64,000 nucleotides of DNA from Sternotherus odoratus (taxonomy: Eukaryota > Chordata > Testudines > Kinosternidae): contig JAVMKO010000001.1 in assembly GCA_032164245.1 (NCBI GenBank), positions 163,919,434 through 163,983,433 of the forward strand, given 5' to 3'. Within the stretch, counting starts at the first letter, position 1. Every line of letters begins with the position of its first letter. Below, in pieces: positions 47,282 through 58,679 of the stretch. The position numbers and the translations under genes were made by a program. The notes beneath the pieces are model-generated. The model was not told the DNA's origin. It searched no databases and worked only from the letters and a program-made list of their open reading frames with translations.

Positions 47282-47474
47282 AGGGTAAGTCTACTCTGCA
47301 ATAAAACACCTGCGACTGCCCCATGTCAGCTGACTCTCGCTATGTTGATGTTCAGGATGCAGCCTGAGTTCAGGTATCTACACCAATTTTACAGCCCCAC
47401 AGCCAGAACTCTGCCAGCCGGAGTCAGCTGACAAAAGGCAGGTGTGGGTGTCTTACTGCAGTGTCAACATACCC
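47282..47474. mobile_element. Fold-back MITE related to 43369-43628
   Basis: The left end 'gggtaagtctactctgcaat' and the reverse complement of the right end, 'gggtatgttgacactgcagt', are inverted repeats. 'tgtcagctgactc' and 'gagtcagctgaca' form the next pair inward. The right half shares 'gccagccggagtcagctg' with the element at 43369. Confidence 0.65.
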
Positions 47475-47692
47475 TGAGGCAAAGAAAGAGTCAGAGAGAA
47501 AAAATGGATTCTATAGCCGCTTGTCATTGAAGCCCTGGAGATGGCCAGCCTAAACTGTATAGTCTTGGCTTCTCTTTGCTAACCTAAGGACTTTCAGATG
47601 CTATATGCCAGTGACTGATAACCTGTTACCTTTATTTGGGAAGGCTCCCTGGTGTCGCTGCAAATGCTCCCTGAGAGCAATTTGCACCCTGT

Positions 47693-47745
47693 TCTCTGAC
47701 TCTCTCTCTCTCTCTCTGTGGCTCCTATGGATTCACTGTAGGGAG

Positions 47746-47782
<37 letters not shown>

Positions 47783-47784
47783 GA
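47693..47784. repeat. (CT)n/(GA)n hairpin-forming microsatellite
   Basis: A CT run (47700-47718) is followed by 'gtggctccta', a loop, 'tagggagccaga' and a GA run ending in 'gtcagaga'. The outer 'tctctgac' and 'gtcagaga' are exact inverses, as are 'ggctccta' and 'tagggagcc' apart from one G. The whole can fold into a hairpin of more than 35 bp. Confidence 0.85.
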
Positions 47785-49240
47785 TCGCTGTTGTCGAAGG
47801 CCTAGTCTCAGAGCCTTGGAGACCCTGGGCCTGCCTCTATGGAACTGTATGGACATCTGGGGTTCAGCACACTAAAGGAGTCACTCCCAAGGGACTAGCT
47901 ATAGATTAGGACCGGACCCTGTGTGGATCCATAACACTCACCACAAAACCTTAAATTGTGACCAGCTGCCACTATGACATTAACAAACTGTTTTGCCAAG
48001 TGGATTCATGTACAGAACTAGCAAAGTATCCCAAAGCAGTCCTCCCACTGCTAGGACCATAACTGCACCTACAGCAGATGCCTCTGGCACCTAGATAGTA
48101 CAGCGATGGGACCATGCTTCAGACTGAGGGACAGGCACACATAGAGAACATGGTAGTAATGTTATGGTATTTCTGCCTTGGTCGTGGGTTTTCCACTTCC
48201 AGGCTATTTGTGTAACATGAGTTCTGAATGGTTCTTTTACCATCCCTATAGTTACAGCTGAGTGGAGTGAGAGGACCTCTGGGAGTGGGAGAGAGCGCAC
48301 AGTGTAAAGGAGCAGGAGGAGGGGTGGTAAGAGAGGAGTGGCAGTCTAGCAAACTGGCAATAAGAAAGATGAAAGTGGCCACAGGGAAGGACCAGAAGAG
48401 AGCAGAGCCTCCCTCATCATCTGTCTTTGTCCCCCAAATCAAACAACATCACTGTCAGAACTAGCCCCTAGAAGCAACGGAGAAGAAGCAGCTGAGCCAA
48501 CTCTGTTTCAAATACTGCAGGGAGAGAGTGATACCTCCTAACTAGCAGCTCTAAACAAACAAGCTGAATAATTACTCAGCCAAATATCGACATTTTGACT
48601 AGCATTTGGCAGAATACCTATTTGAAGTCAAATTTCAGTGCATCTATGTCTAATATAGCCCTGTCCTGTACAAGATTCAGTTGTCACAGATTAATGCTCA
48701 CTAAGGGGTTTAATCCAAAGCCCACTAAAATCAATGTAATGACACTCTGTGGGCTTTGGATCACCTTACATGGATCCTTCCTATAGCAAGGCCAAAGTAT
48801 AGGGTCAGTTTCCTGATTCCATTTGCTCCCTTAGTTACAACAAACAAAGAAAGAGGCAGAAGAGTGGTTTCTGGAGAAGTATAAATAATGGCATATTTCA
48901 TCACAGAAGGGATTGTGACATCGGAATTCCAGGTAGTAGGCAACCAGTGCCAGTGACCTACATCAGTATGATGTGTCATGAGACAACGAGGGATAGTGAA
49001 AGAGAGAGACCCTGTGTTGTTGTCACAAGCCTTCTGGCTGAGAAGATCTGGATGGGAATCCGTTTAGAGTCCATCAACACTACTTCTTTGACATCAAGTA
49101 CTGCCTCTTTTCCCCTCAGTATGAACACAATGGAAACTCCATTATTACTGCAGCATTCCACCACCCAAATTATAGGGTAGGAAGTAATGTTCCACCAGCC
49201 AGTGAGGTTGATTGGTTGGACATTCCTTAGTGCAGTAAAA
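47785..49240. other. Unrecognised non-genic DNA
   Basis: No gene is recognised. A palindrome of the 3745-3814 family is at 48706-48769. Confidence 0.45.
48706..48769. repeat. Short palindrome of the 'atccaaagcccact' family
   Basis: 'tttaatccaaagcccac' on the left is mirrored by 'gtgggctttggatcacc' on the right, with 'aaaatcaatgtaatgacac' between. It is the same family as 3745-3814. Confidence 0.55.
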
Positions 49241-49335
49241 CAGTGGTTGCCAACGTTTTCCATTCAATGACCCACTTTCCATTTAGCAATATGGGAAGGA
49301 CAAGGCAATTGCAACCCTCAGGCTGAGAAGCCCCG
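49241..49335. mobile_element. Small decayed hAT element
   Basis: The left end CAGTGGTTGCCAACGTTTTC is a hAT terminus. The right end 'ggctgagaagccccg' is a weak inverse. The flanking octamers cagtaaaa and tagtatga differ at several positions, but both have TA in the centre. It is probably an old deletion derivative. Confidence 0.5.
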
Positions 49336-49728
49336 TAGTATGATATTAATTTATTTTATTTGTTGTATAAAAGTAATATTTAATTTTCATCAGCAAAGTA
49401 GGAGGCTCTTTATTTTCCCAAGAAAAGACACTTGGAAATAAAACATTCAGGAATAGGAAAGGATTCTATGGTCAATAAAACTGAAAATTCAGTTCTCACA
49501 TACCTTACCTGCAAACTTTGTGGGCAACCCAAGAGGTCTATAAGCCAAACACATTGGTATCATTGCCTCAGACATATTAACCAATCATTAACTTTACTGT
49601 GTGGAGAAGACAGACTAGGTGGTGCTTAGCAGGTCATACGGGAAATACTTTACATTCCAGTGGCTTATTTTATTGCAAGCCAGCCATTTATTGCATCTGT
49701 AATATAAAATACAAGATTTCCAAACATA

Positions 49729-49800
49729 TGGGGTGAAATCCTGGCTCCACTCAATCAATGGAGCAGAACTCCCTTGCTTTTCAATGGGGGCTAGGATTTT
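49729..49800. repeat. Short palindrome, same layout as 274-349
   Basis: 'ggggtgaaatcctggctcca' on the left corresponds to 'caatgggggctaggatttt' on the right, with 'aatcaatgg' in between. It is moderately decayed. Confidence 0.5.
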
Positions 49801-51949
49801 AAGCGTGATTTTTTTCTTAGGATACAAAAGTGGGTCTGGAGTAGGGAATGAGGAGTGAGAAATCTGTATCATGGGTTGTAGATAGTAAGCGGTGCTGTTC
49901 ATTTTCTTCCTACATATGGAATTTAAGGTCATCATTTCTAAAAACTGTATTAGCCAATAAGAGGAAATTTATTCTTGCCGTAGGACAAGAGGAATTAGAT
50001 CCACAGCTTCCAGTCAGCAATAGTACATGATAGGACATGCATTCTTAATTCCATCCTGCTACACTTTGGGGCACTGTGAGGTCCAAGGCTGAGAAATGTC
50101 ATGATTCATTCACTATAATCCATGCCCTGAGGCTTGATACTAGTTTTAGGAGAATATTTAAAAAAAATCAAAGATGCAGTTAACATGATTATTATGGAAT
50201 AGATCCTGAGCCCACTCTTTGTATCACCACAGTAGCACAAAGGGACCTCAAACCAGCCTTCATTTGGCAGCTGGAATCCTCAACTCAACCAGTTTGACAC
50301 TATCCGTTCCCCCCAGCATAGGAGGCATATCAGGGCTGGGAGAAGGCAGAGCTGAAGCACGATGCATCCTGGTATCCCTCGGCCAGTCAACGTAAATGTA
50401 ACAATCTAGAAGGGACTGTGCCAGTCAGTCTGTTAGAACAGCCCGGGGTTACCCGAACTTGTGCTGGTGGCTGGTTTAGATGCTGGGTCAAGCCATTGAC
50501 CAATGAGGCAGAAAGGTGGCTCAAGCTGACAGGAGCTGAGGATTCAGTCCTATCTTTTATTATTGAAAGGATAAATGCAGTGCATTTCCTTCAGCCAAAA
50601 TATTCCTTTTTGCTTACATTTTTCTACAGTATTAGCAGTTTTTCAGTCCCCTCTTGAGATATGTCACAATATTTGATGTAATCTTGAGAAAATGCATCAT
50701 ACTATATTCTTTAAAATATATTACACAACATATTTACTATTTACCTTGTTTTCAGTTGTTTGGGTTTTTAATGGACGAGGAAAACACTGGAGACTTTAGA
50801 TCTTGTGAGATCATTCAGCTACAGCAGTGACCAACATATTGTACCAAACGTTCAAAGCAGGCCTAATTGACCTGTGTTTGCAGACGTTTGTATTTTGACT
50901 TGCAGATGAGCTGGCCATTGCATTTTAAATCACTGCTATTTTCCCCTATCGACTAGGAAGAAAATGTCCAGTTTTCTTGGGTGTGGTCAGTGTGAAGTTT
51001 CTTTCCAGACACTGGGTTCTTTTCTCCCAGAACATTACAGAATGAATCCAAACACTCAAAGATTTCAGACTCTGAAGCCTTAATTCATTCGTTTGGCACC
51101 TAAAAGAATTTTGGCACCAAGTCTTTTGGCACCTAATTCTTATGACCTTTTTCTTTCAAAGAGAGTAATTATAACTTCGCCATCCCTACATTCTCCCCGG
51201 TCTACTGGACTTTGGGGAATGTAACATCACGTCACTTTTGGAATGCCCTAGGAAGGGTCATCTCTCCTTCTGTAGAGCTAAGAGGACACACTTCCTCAGC
51301 TCTGCACCACTCTGTTTGTGACTGAGTTAAACTGAGACCACCATTATATGCTCATCTCTTTTCAAGGCAAGAGAAATCAAAACTAGTGGTGGGAGAACCT
51401 CAAAAGGATAAAGTGGCTTCGTTCAGTCTGGATAAGCATCCAAAAGTTTGTATTCTTAAATGATTAAAACCTTTGGGCTCACTGTCAACTTCCCAAAATA
51501 CTCCAGTCCCCACCTATCTTGTGCTTTCATAGAACCAGTGGATCCTTTTCAGAAGGACAGTTGAGAGGCCTGCCCTATACCTCCAGCCTTCCCCATACCT
51601 CCACGTGTTCTCTTCAATGGGCATATGAAATGGCTCCTCCTTTCCATATGGAGCTTTCTTTCTGTGGCTGAGGAGCTCACCTGCCCCCATTCTGGATTTT
51701 GCAATATCTTGGTATATTCTCTGGTGTACATGGTGCCCCAGTACACTCTCCTCACTGAAATAGTTAGACTGGTGCAAAGTCTGTGTGTAATCCAGACTTT
51801 AGAAATTATTTTATTGACACTATGCTTTTGTCCCTATTATCCGGCCAACCCAGGTTATTTTAGTACCATGATTCACACTATACTGCCTCACCAAAAGGAA
51901 AATTATAACTAATGATTATTAGACACCAGCAAAAATATTCTAAGTCATA
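49801..51949. other. Unrecognised non-genic DNA
   Basis: No gene, RNA or mobile element is recognised. Confidence 0.5.
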
Positions 51950-52549
51950 GGCCTGGTCTATGGAGAGTTTTGTCCCAGTAAAATTCTTTCAGTCAGGATA
52001 GGATTTTCCTCCAATACAGTTATACCAATGCAATCCCGCAGTGTGGACACAGATGCCTTATGGCAATATAACTTATTTTCCTTCCCCTACAGCAGGGGTC
52101 GGCAGCCTTTGAGAAGTGGTGTGCCGAGTCTTCATTTATTCACTCTCATTTAAAGTTTCGTGTGCCAGTGATACATTTTAACATTTTTAGAAGGTCTCTT
52201 TCTAGAAGTCTATAATATAGAACTAAACTATTGTTGTACATAAAGTAAATAAAATGTTTAAGAAGCTTCATTTAAAATGAAATTAAAATTAAAATGCAGA
52301 GCCCCCCCGATCAGTGGCCAGGTCCCAGGCAGTGTGAGTGCTGCTTAAAATCAGCTTGCGTGCCACCTTCGGCACGCATGCCATAGGTTGCCTACCCCTG
52401 CCCTACAGGACAAGCTATTATGAGCACTTTTTATACCACTATAACTGCATCCATACTGGTGAGGGAAGGGGAGGTTGTATGGCTTATTACCCCAGTATAG
52501 TTAAAGCAGCACAAGTTTTGAGTGCAGATAAGACTGCAATGTCAAGACC
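51950..52549. mobile_element. Probable MITE hosting a nested hAT
   Basis: The left part starts with 'ggcctggtctatggag' and includes 'agttataccaatgcaatccc' and 'gcagtgtggacacag'. After the hAT insertion (52093-52400) the same style continues: 'ttataccactataactgcat', 'ccagtatagttaaagcagca'. The outer ends 'ggcctggtc' and, in reverse complement, 'ggtcttgac', and a flanking 'ata' on each side, are only suggestive. Confidence 0.45.
52093..52400. mobile_element. hAT MITE (308 bp) with perfect 8-bp TSD
   Basis: The ends CAGGGGTCGGCAGCCT and, in reverse complement, CAGGGGTAGGCAACCT are inverted repeats. The octamer ccctacag flanks both exactly (52085-52092, 52401-52408). The body includes 'tggtgtgccgagtcttcatt', 'cgtgtgccagtgatac' and 'tgccaccttcggcacgcatg'. 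No coding region is present. Confidence 0.93.
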
Positions 52550-52655
52550 ATAAGAGTCTGGTATGTGGTGTCTTCCAAGAACAAGCTGATGAATTATGGT
52601 TTCTGATAGCTACAGGCTGCAATCAAAGCTTTTTGCTGGACTTAGTCCTCTAAGT

Positions 52656-52978
52656 CAGTGGTCCCCAACCCCCGGGCCGCGGACCGGTACCGGTCCGTGG
52701 ATCAATTGGTACCGGGCCGCACAAGAGACGGCCGGACCAACGTGGCAGTGGGGGCAGAGCGGCGTGGCGGGAGCGGTGAGGCGGCGGCAGAAGGCAGAGG
52801 GAGGTGGCGGCAGAGGGAGGGCCGGGGCCTGCGCGCCGGAAGGAAGGAAGCGGAAGGAAGCGGGCTGCGGCAGAGGGAGACCCCCCTCCCGTGCCGCAGT
52901 AACCCCCCCCCCCCCGGGCCACAGTAAAATTGTCAGCCGTTGACCGGTCCGCGGTGATAAAAAGGTTGGGGACCACTG
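52656..52978. mobile_element. hAT MITE (323 bp) with perfect 8-bp TSD, GC-rich
   Basis: The ends CAGTGGTCCCCAACCC and, in reverse complement, CAGTGGTCCCCAACCT are near-perfect inverted repeats. The octamer ctctaagt flanks both sides (52648-52655, 52979-52986). The interior is a purine-rich array around 'ggcggcagagggagg' with 'ccgcggaccggtaccggtcc' near the left end. Open frames of about 110 codons on both strands are compositional. Confidence 0.93.
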
Positions 52979-52986
52979 CTCTAAGT

Positions 52987-54640
52987 CAGTGACAATCTGT
53001 TGCACTGACATTTAAGTTTGGCAGCACAGAAGCAGAGTAATACACCAGCACAGTAATACACACAGAAGCCAATCCAGGACTCTTACATGCTCAGCTGGGA
53101 TATTACTCCAATAAAAATTTAGGCTGGGATTTTCTAAGAAGCCTAATGGAGTTACATTCCTAATTCCCATAGAAGTTGAGCTCCCTTAGGAAATTCTTAG
53201 CATCAATCTATTGCAAAATGTATTCATCCATCCAGGGCTGGTAACTAAGTCATTCAGAAAGTATTCCCACTCTCAAGTAGGCATTCACATAGGTTGTGTC
53301 CTTGGCAGCCAATGAAAGGGCTGAAGAATTATGAGCATGCCAAAGGAGTGTGGGAAACCCAATAATTTCCATGGCATGCGAACATGTAATAAAATTTCCT
53401 GAAACCTTGATTAACAAAGTCAATGGTAGGAAGGAAATTCTTCGGTCTAGGTACTCCTTTGGTGTTGGTATGTCATACCTCTGTGTGCCGTCTCTGGCTC
53501 AGCCCTCCCCTGCTGCTGAAGTATCTGCATGACTCCTGTCTTCTTGCTGGAATTGTCCCCCCTGGAAACCCAGTGAAAAAGCCAGCATTGAGATCAAAGA
53601 CATTTTTTTTTCTTTTCAACTTGTGCCCTATCTGTGAAGTCTTTAAAAACCATTTGCAATAGACAGACTGAACCAGCAAAACCAAACATCCCTGATCCCT
53701 GGGCTCCTCCATTGTACCAACTTGCACAGAATGTCTCAGCTTTGCCCGGGCTTCCACCCTATAAAAACTACCTCAGAGCTGTCCTTCTGGGAGCGAGGCA
53801 CCGTCATCTTTCACTGAAGTTAAGATTGCTCAACACCTTGGAGCATCCAGACTGCTTTAAAAAATGGATCCTGTTTTCTCCATTATAATTCAGGCCCTAC
53901 AATTCTTTGAAGAGTAAATATTTTCCTTTTCTCACAGCCTACTTCCTGCATCTGAGCACACAGGCAGCACATAAAGGCAGGGGGCTGGGCAAATATCAAA
54001 AAAAGATTGGGCGTTTCAGAGAAGCAGCAGCCGATAGATATTTAGCTGAACTTCTTGCTCTGAAGATCAGGCTGAAAATCCCAGGAGGCCTGGCTGCCTC
54101 ACAAGAGTTCCAATATTTTCTGGTTGCAACTGGGTGGGAAATACTTCACAAACATCTTCTCACCACAACTCAGCGTTTGTGGAACCAGTCGAAGATGCCA
54201 CCAGTAGAGGCAGCATCGTGTGAAAATGTAAATGGGGAAACAAAACTTTTTTAGTTACATCAGAAAAAGTTCTGATTGGTTCAAGATCTGAGCAACTGTT
54301 TGGAGCAAGTCTTATTGTAACTACCTGCCCCTGACTTTAATGGAGCAGTGTTGATTTCCATCTGCTGAGGATCTGGCCGCTGTTCTTAATAGATACACCA
54401 ATATAAGAGCGAAGGTTTTTTTTTTTTTAATTATGAGTGACTACCTGATTCCAAAACCACCCACATTCTATCTCAACCCAAATTTTATTCAAAATACACA
54501 TGCATCAGGCTCTAGTAATTACATCCTCATGTGCGTAAGTCTCACAAGACATCAGACTGTAAGACTGTGGTACGGCTGCTGGTCAGATAACTTTACATTT
54601 GTTTGGTTTCAGACACTGTTCCTGGTATCTGTGCCATAGC
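52987..54640. other. Unrecognised non-genic DNA
   Basis: No gene is recognised. A 115-codon open frame (53907-54254) has no motif I know and no supporting signals. Confidence 0.45.
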
Positions 54641-54648
54641 AGTACTGT

Positions 54649-55387
54649 CAGGGGTGAAAGTAACTCAAGTGTCTTACCGGTACGGGGGCTGGGCTCAGCT
54701 CTGGCCCGGAAGGGGTGTGGCTTTGGGAGGAAGGGGTGGGGCTAGGGGGTCAGAGCAAGCTCCAGCCCAGCCCCCTGTACTGGTAAGAGGCCTCACCCCC
54801 CACACACATTCTCCTCCTCAGATCCAACCCCACTGGGCGCCGGGGCCTCCGGCGGCAGTTTAAAGGACCCGGGCGACAGCGGCGGCCCAGCCCCAGGCTC
54901 GTTAAATAGCAGCCGGAGCCCTGCTGCCGCTTTCCTAGGGTTCCAGCAACAGGGCTCCCGGCCCCATGGAGCCCCAATGCCGGATTCCTTTAAACTGCTG
55001 CTGGAGCTCGTCGCTGTGGGAGCCCGGGGGAGGCTGCAGCGGGGCTCCGTCGGCAGTTTAAAGGGCCTGGGGCGGTAGTGGTGCACCAGGCTCTTTAAAT
55101 AGCTATCGGAGCCCTGCCGCCACCTCCCCAGGAAGGGAGCCCTGTTGCCGGAACCCTAGGGAAGCGGCAGTGGGGCTCCGGCTGCTATTTAAAGAGCCCG
55201 GTGCGCCGCTACCGCTCTAGGCCCTTTAAACTGCCGCCGAAGCTCCGCCACAGCCTCCCCCGGGCTCCCTCTGCTAGAAGCCCCAGGCCCTTTAAATTGC
55301 ACCCGGGGAAGCTGATCCGCCCTGGTACAGCGCATCAGCTCTTGCTGGTACGTCGTACCAGGGCGTACCGGCTTACTTTCACCTCTG
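54649..55387. mobile_element. hAT transposon (739 bp), GC-rich, with perfect 8-bp TSD
   Basis: The ends CAGGGGTGAAAGTAA and, in reverse complement, CAGAGGTGAAAGTAA are inverted repeats. The octamer agtactgt flanks both exactly (54641-54648, 55388-55395). The interior holds diverged direct and inverted copies of a unit with 'ggcagtttaaa', 'gctatttaaagagcccgg' and 'aggccctttaaactgcc', spread over about 54840-55300. No transposase is present. Confidence 0.92.
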
Positions 55388-55395
55388 AGTACTGT

Positions 55396-56460
55396 TGAGT
55401 TGCAGGCAGAGACTTGAATGAAATCTCAGTGTTGTGCAGGAGTGGATGGAGGGGGTACTCCCTCTCCTGCGAAAACACACTTACCTTCCTTGCCACCTCT
55501 AAACTTGCTCTTCTCCCCCTCTTTATTTCCCTCTGATCCTGCCAGGATTGTGGGAATGCTGTGTATACCTGGACCCACTCACGCAGGCAGGACTGAATGA
55601 ATGACATGTGCCAAGCAGGGAGCTTAGTGGCATCAGAGTGACGCTCATGTGTGAAGCAGAAGAAGAGATATTCCCCATGACTGGCACTGGGCTTTCAATC
55701 TGACCACACTTCGTAAGGGAGGAATAGGCCAATAGAGTACTGCAGAAAAGCCAGAGCAGGTAATGGAGAGCATATAAAGCTGGCAGGAGATAAAGGGCTA
55801 AGCCTATTAAAGTCAATGGAAAGACTCCCCATTCATTTAAATTGCTCTTGTAACAGGCCCTTAAAGAAGCTGCTGGGGCAGTGGCAGTGGCAGATTTCCA
55901 TAGTTAAAGATATCAGCTTATAAGGAGTCAATTTAATTCCTTAGGTCAGGCAAATGCACTTTAAAAAACACCCTAAAGCTGAATTTATGCAATTGGGCCT
56001 ATAATAAAGAAATAATAATATCCATTTGAAAAAGTCCATAAATATGCATTTCATTGACAGACCTTCCTAATGCCTTGATAGTTATAAACAGTCTCTCAGT
56101 TTAATAATATACATTTTTAAATGTTCCCTACATCAGTATTTATACTGCAGGGTAAATAATTATTCATAAGGGGTCTCAGTGGACATAGAAGAGACTTTTC
56201 CAAACAACATGGTAGACAGAATGGTTTTGCTAAGTCTTATTGTAGGGTTCCTGGTGCTTTTTTTCTTGGCTCCATTTTAGTTTACCTTCAATTGGGGATG
56301 GATGAATATCACAGAGTTTCAGGTTTAACAAACCTCACAAACTGTTTTGTATGGTCAAGTGTCCTCCAAATTTTGTTTGAGTTTGTAAACTTATCTTCTT
56401 TTAATGGAAACCCCTAAGATTTGTTCTTAATGCAATTTTTTATTTTTTTAAAAGGCTTTT
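55396..56460. other. Unrecognised non-genic DNA
   Basis: No gene is recognised. A half-palindrome with 'tattaaagtcaatggaaaga' is at about 55803. Confidence 0.45.
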
Positions 56461-56572
56461 GGGGTTTTTTGTTTGTTTGTTTTTTTGTTGCCTGGAGTAT
56501 GTTTGTTTGTTTGTTGCCTGGAGTATGTCTGTTTGTTTGTTTGTTTGTTTGTTTGTTGCCTGGAGTATGTAC
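56461..56572. repeat. GTTT-based minisatellite
   Basis: Three blocks of GTTT repeats of different length alternate with the 13-bp segment 'gcctggagtatgt'. The array has expanded both as a tetranucleotide run and as a longer unit. Confidence 0.85.
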
Positions 56573-56639
56573 TAGGGATAAGATCCCTCCAAAAAGGTAG
56601 GCTTTTACAGAGCTAGGCTAGACTGATATAGAAAGGTGG

Positions 56640-57050
56640 CAAAGTCTAAAAAACGGATACAATTAAGTGCTTTTTCTATACCATGTGTACTGAGACTGGA
56701 ACTCACGCCACAGGAAGTCATTGAGGCCAACAATTTAGCATGATTCAAAGAGAGAATGAATGGATATTTATGTAACAAGAATATCCAGAGTTATAATAGT
56801 TAATCTTTACACATGCACACACAGAATTTGAAGGGCAGTAAGACCTCATATTTCAGGATTTAAACCAATCACCAGCTATTTTGGATTAGGATGATGCTTC
56901 ACAGACGATAGATTATCCCACATCTATCTACTATGTGTTTTTTTGTACCTTCCTCTGAAGAATCTGGTTCTGGCTAGCGTCAGAGACAGGATACTGGACC
57001 ACATGAACCACAGGTCCAGTGTGGCAGTTCCTATGCTTCTAAGTGTATGC
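56640..57050 (+). mobile_element. CR1 LINE 3' end
   Basis: Motifs follow the canonical CR1 order as I remember it for reptiles: 'gccacaggaagtcattgagg', 'aacaagaatatccagagtta', 'accttcctctgaagaatctg', 'gacaggatactggaccacat' and finally 'tggcagttcctatgcttct'. The reading frame is broken and only the last part of ORF2 and the 3' UTR remain. The last bases are included in a tandem duplication (57008-57160). Confidence 0.82.
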
Positions 57051-57160
57051 TTCTTTCATCCCTTCCCTATGTCCCTTCTTTCATCCCTTCCCACAGGTCC
57101 AGTGTGGCAGTTCCTATGCTTCTAAGTGTATGCTTCTTTCATCCCTCCCTATGTCCACTT
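57008..57160. repeat. Tandem duplication with 83-bp period
   Basis: The segment starting at 57008 ('ccacaggtccagtgtggcag') is repeated at 57091 with only one or two differences until about 57153. The junction carries 'cttctttcatccctt' in direct repeats, which may have promoted slippage. The duplication begins inside the CR1 tail, so it arose after the CR1 inserted. Confidence 0.88.
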
Positions 57161-57674
57161 CTTTTTCTGCTCCATTTTTCCACCCTTTTCCCATGGGAGA
57201 ATTCTCTCTAACCCCTACATGTAATACCAACCCAATAAGATTCAAGTTCAACTCTCACAGCCACAAAGATTTTAATCTGGAAGATAGGCAGCATGAGTAC
57301 ATCCTTATCATTTGACTCATTGAAAAAATAAGAATATTACAAACAATGGTTGTGATCCAATCTTGGATTGCACTACTGTAATAAACATGATGATAATTAC
57401 TGTTAAATTACATAACATAAAATGGGAGGGCAGAAAACATCCATGCAGGCAGCACTTACGTAGGGTGTCAGAGTCTGATCATGTACAGCTCTTCCCGGGA
57501 TATTGACCTAAGAATGCAACATCTCCTGACACTCATTGCTGCTACTTCTTTTAATATGCCCTTTTGGAGCTACGAATTGCACTGCTGAGGACAGTGTGTG
57601 ACATTAGGTATGATACATTACTACCTTTGGATATAAAAATAAAATAAAAAATGAAATGTAAATAAATTCAAAAG
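57161..57674. other. Unrecognised non-genic DNA
   Basis: No feature is recognised. Confidence 0.45.
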
Positions 57675-57682
57675 GTGACAGC

Positions 57683-58101
57683 CACAAGCGCCAACTTTCA
57701 GCTTTCCCTAGGGGTGCTCCACCCCACTCTGCTCCAGATCCTGCCCCCACTCGACCCCTTCCGCGAAGGTTCCACCCTCATTCCGCCACTTCCCACCCCT
57801 CGCTCCACGCCCTCCCCCAAGACTCTGCCCCTGCCCTGCCTCTCCCCCGCACCTCCTCCCCGGCCCGAGTGCACCTCACCCTCACCTCTCCCCTTCCCTG
57901 CACCTTACCCTCTCCCCACAGAGCCTCCTACCTGCCACCAAACAGCAGATCGGCAGAGGGCATGAGGCACTGGGTGGAAGACGAAGGAGCTGATCATCGG
58001 AGCCTGCCAAACAGCTGATGGGCAGGTGGTTGGTGGGTGCTGAGCACCCACTATTTTGTTTCTGTGGGAGCCCTGGCGCACCCATAGAGTCGGCACCTAT
58101 G
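57683..58101. mobile_element. hAT element (419 bp) with perfect 8-bp TSD
   Basis: The ends CACAAGCGCCAACTTTC and, in reverse complement, CATAGGTGCCGACTCTA form a diverged inverted repeat. The octamer gtgacagc flanks both exactly (57675-57682, 58102-58109). The interior is C-rich on the left. No coding region. Confidence 0.85.
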
Positions 58102-58109
58102 GTGACAGC

Positions 58110-58679
58110 CTATTTGAATTCTGGGTTGGAAGGTGCAGTCCACTGAAACAGCCCACCCCCTCAGGTGAGGGAGGGACCACCAACTTCAGAAATCAGTTTT
58201 TAAAACGGAAGGTGAGGGATTGAGATGGCTAGAGCCTGAAATCAATACACTGGCAGGACAGAATGAGCTGGGCTTTGGGAGGGCGCTCGGCTCAGGGTGC
58301 TGCTTTTTGTTTATAGGAACAAAAGTTTAACAAATGGAGAGGGACGGCCAAAGATGATTCTCACCTTTGGCACCATTTGATCTAAGACCAGCCCAGCCAA
58401 CAAGTCACCCACCAGCCACCAGATGTTAGGCCCAGATCCAGCAAAGCACTTAAGCACGTGCTTAACTTTAAGCACATCAGTAGTCCCATTAAAGTCAGTG
58501 GGACCACTTATCGAGCAGATTTAAGTCAAATGCATGATTAAGTGCTTTGCTGGATGGGGGGGGGGGGTGTCTCACATCACTAACACTGTGGGTTAGATTT
58601 GTGCTGAAATACTTGTGTAGCAAAAAACACAAGAATAAGGCAGGACCTTGATTTTGAATTTTCTGGCCTTTGACAGTGT
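58110..58679. other. Non-genic DNA with one palindrome
   Basis: Apart from the palindrome at 58430-58553 and a G run at 58557, no feature is recognised. Confidence 0.45.
58430..58553. repeat. Palindromic repeat of the 'agatccagcaaagcactta' type
   Basis: 'gatccagcaaagcacttaag' on the left is mirrored by 'aagtgctttgctgga' on the right. The middle has 'cttaactttaagca', 'cccattaaagtcagtgggac' and 'agtcaaatgcatgattaag'. It is a longer member of the dispersed fold-back repeats. Confidence 0.6.

Noticed and set aside
53907..54254. 115-codon open frame as a gene
   Set aside because: No domain, no splice or promoter support, and similar lengths occur by chance in 64 kb.
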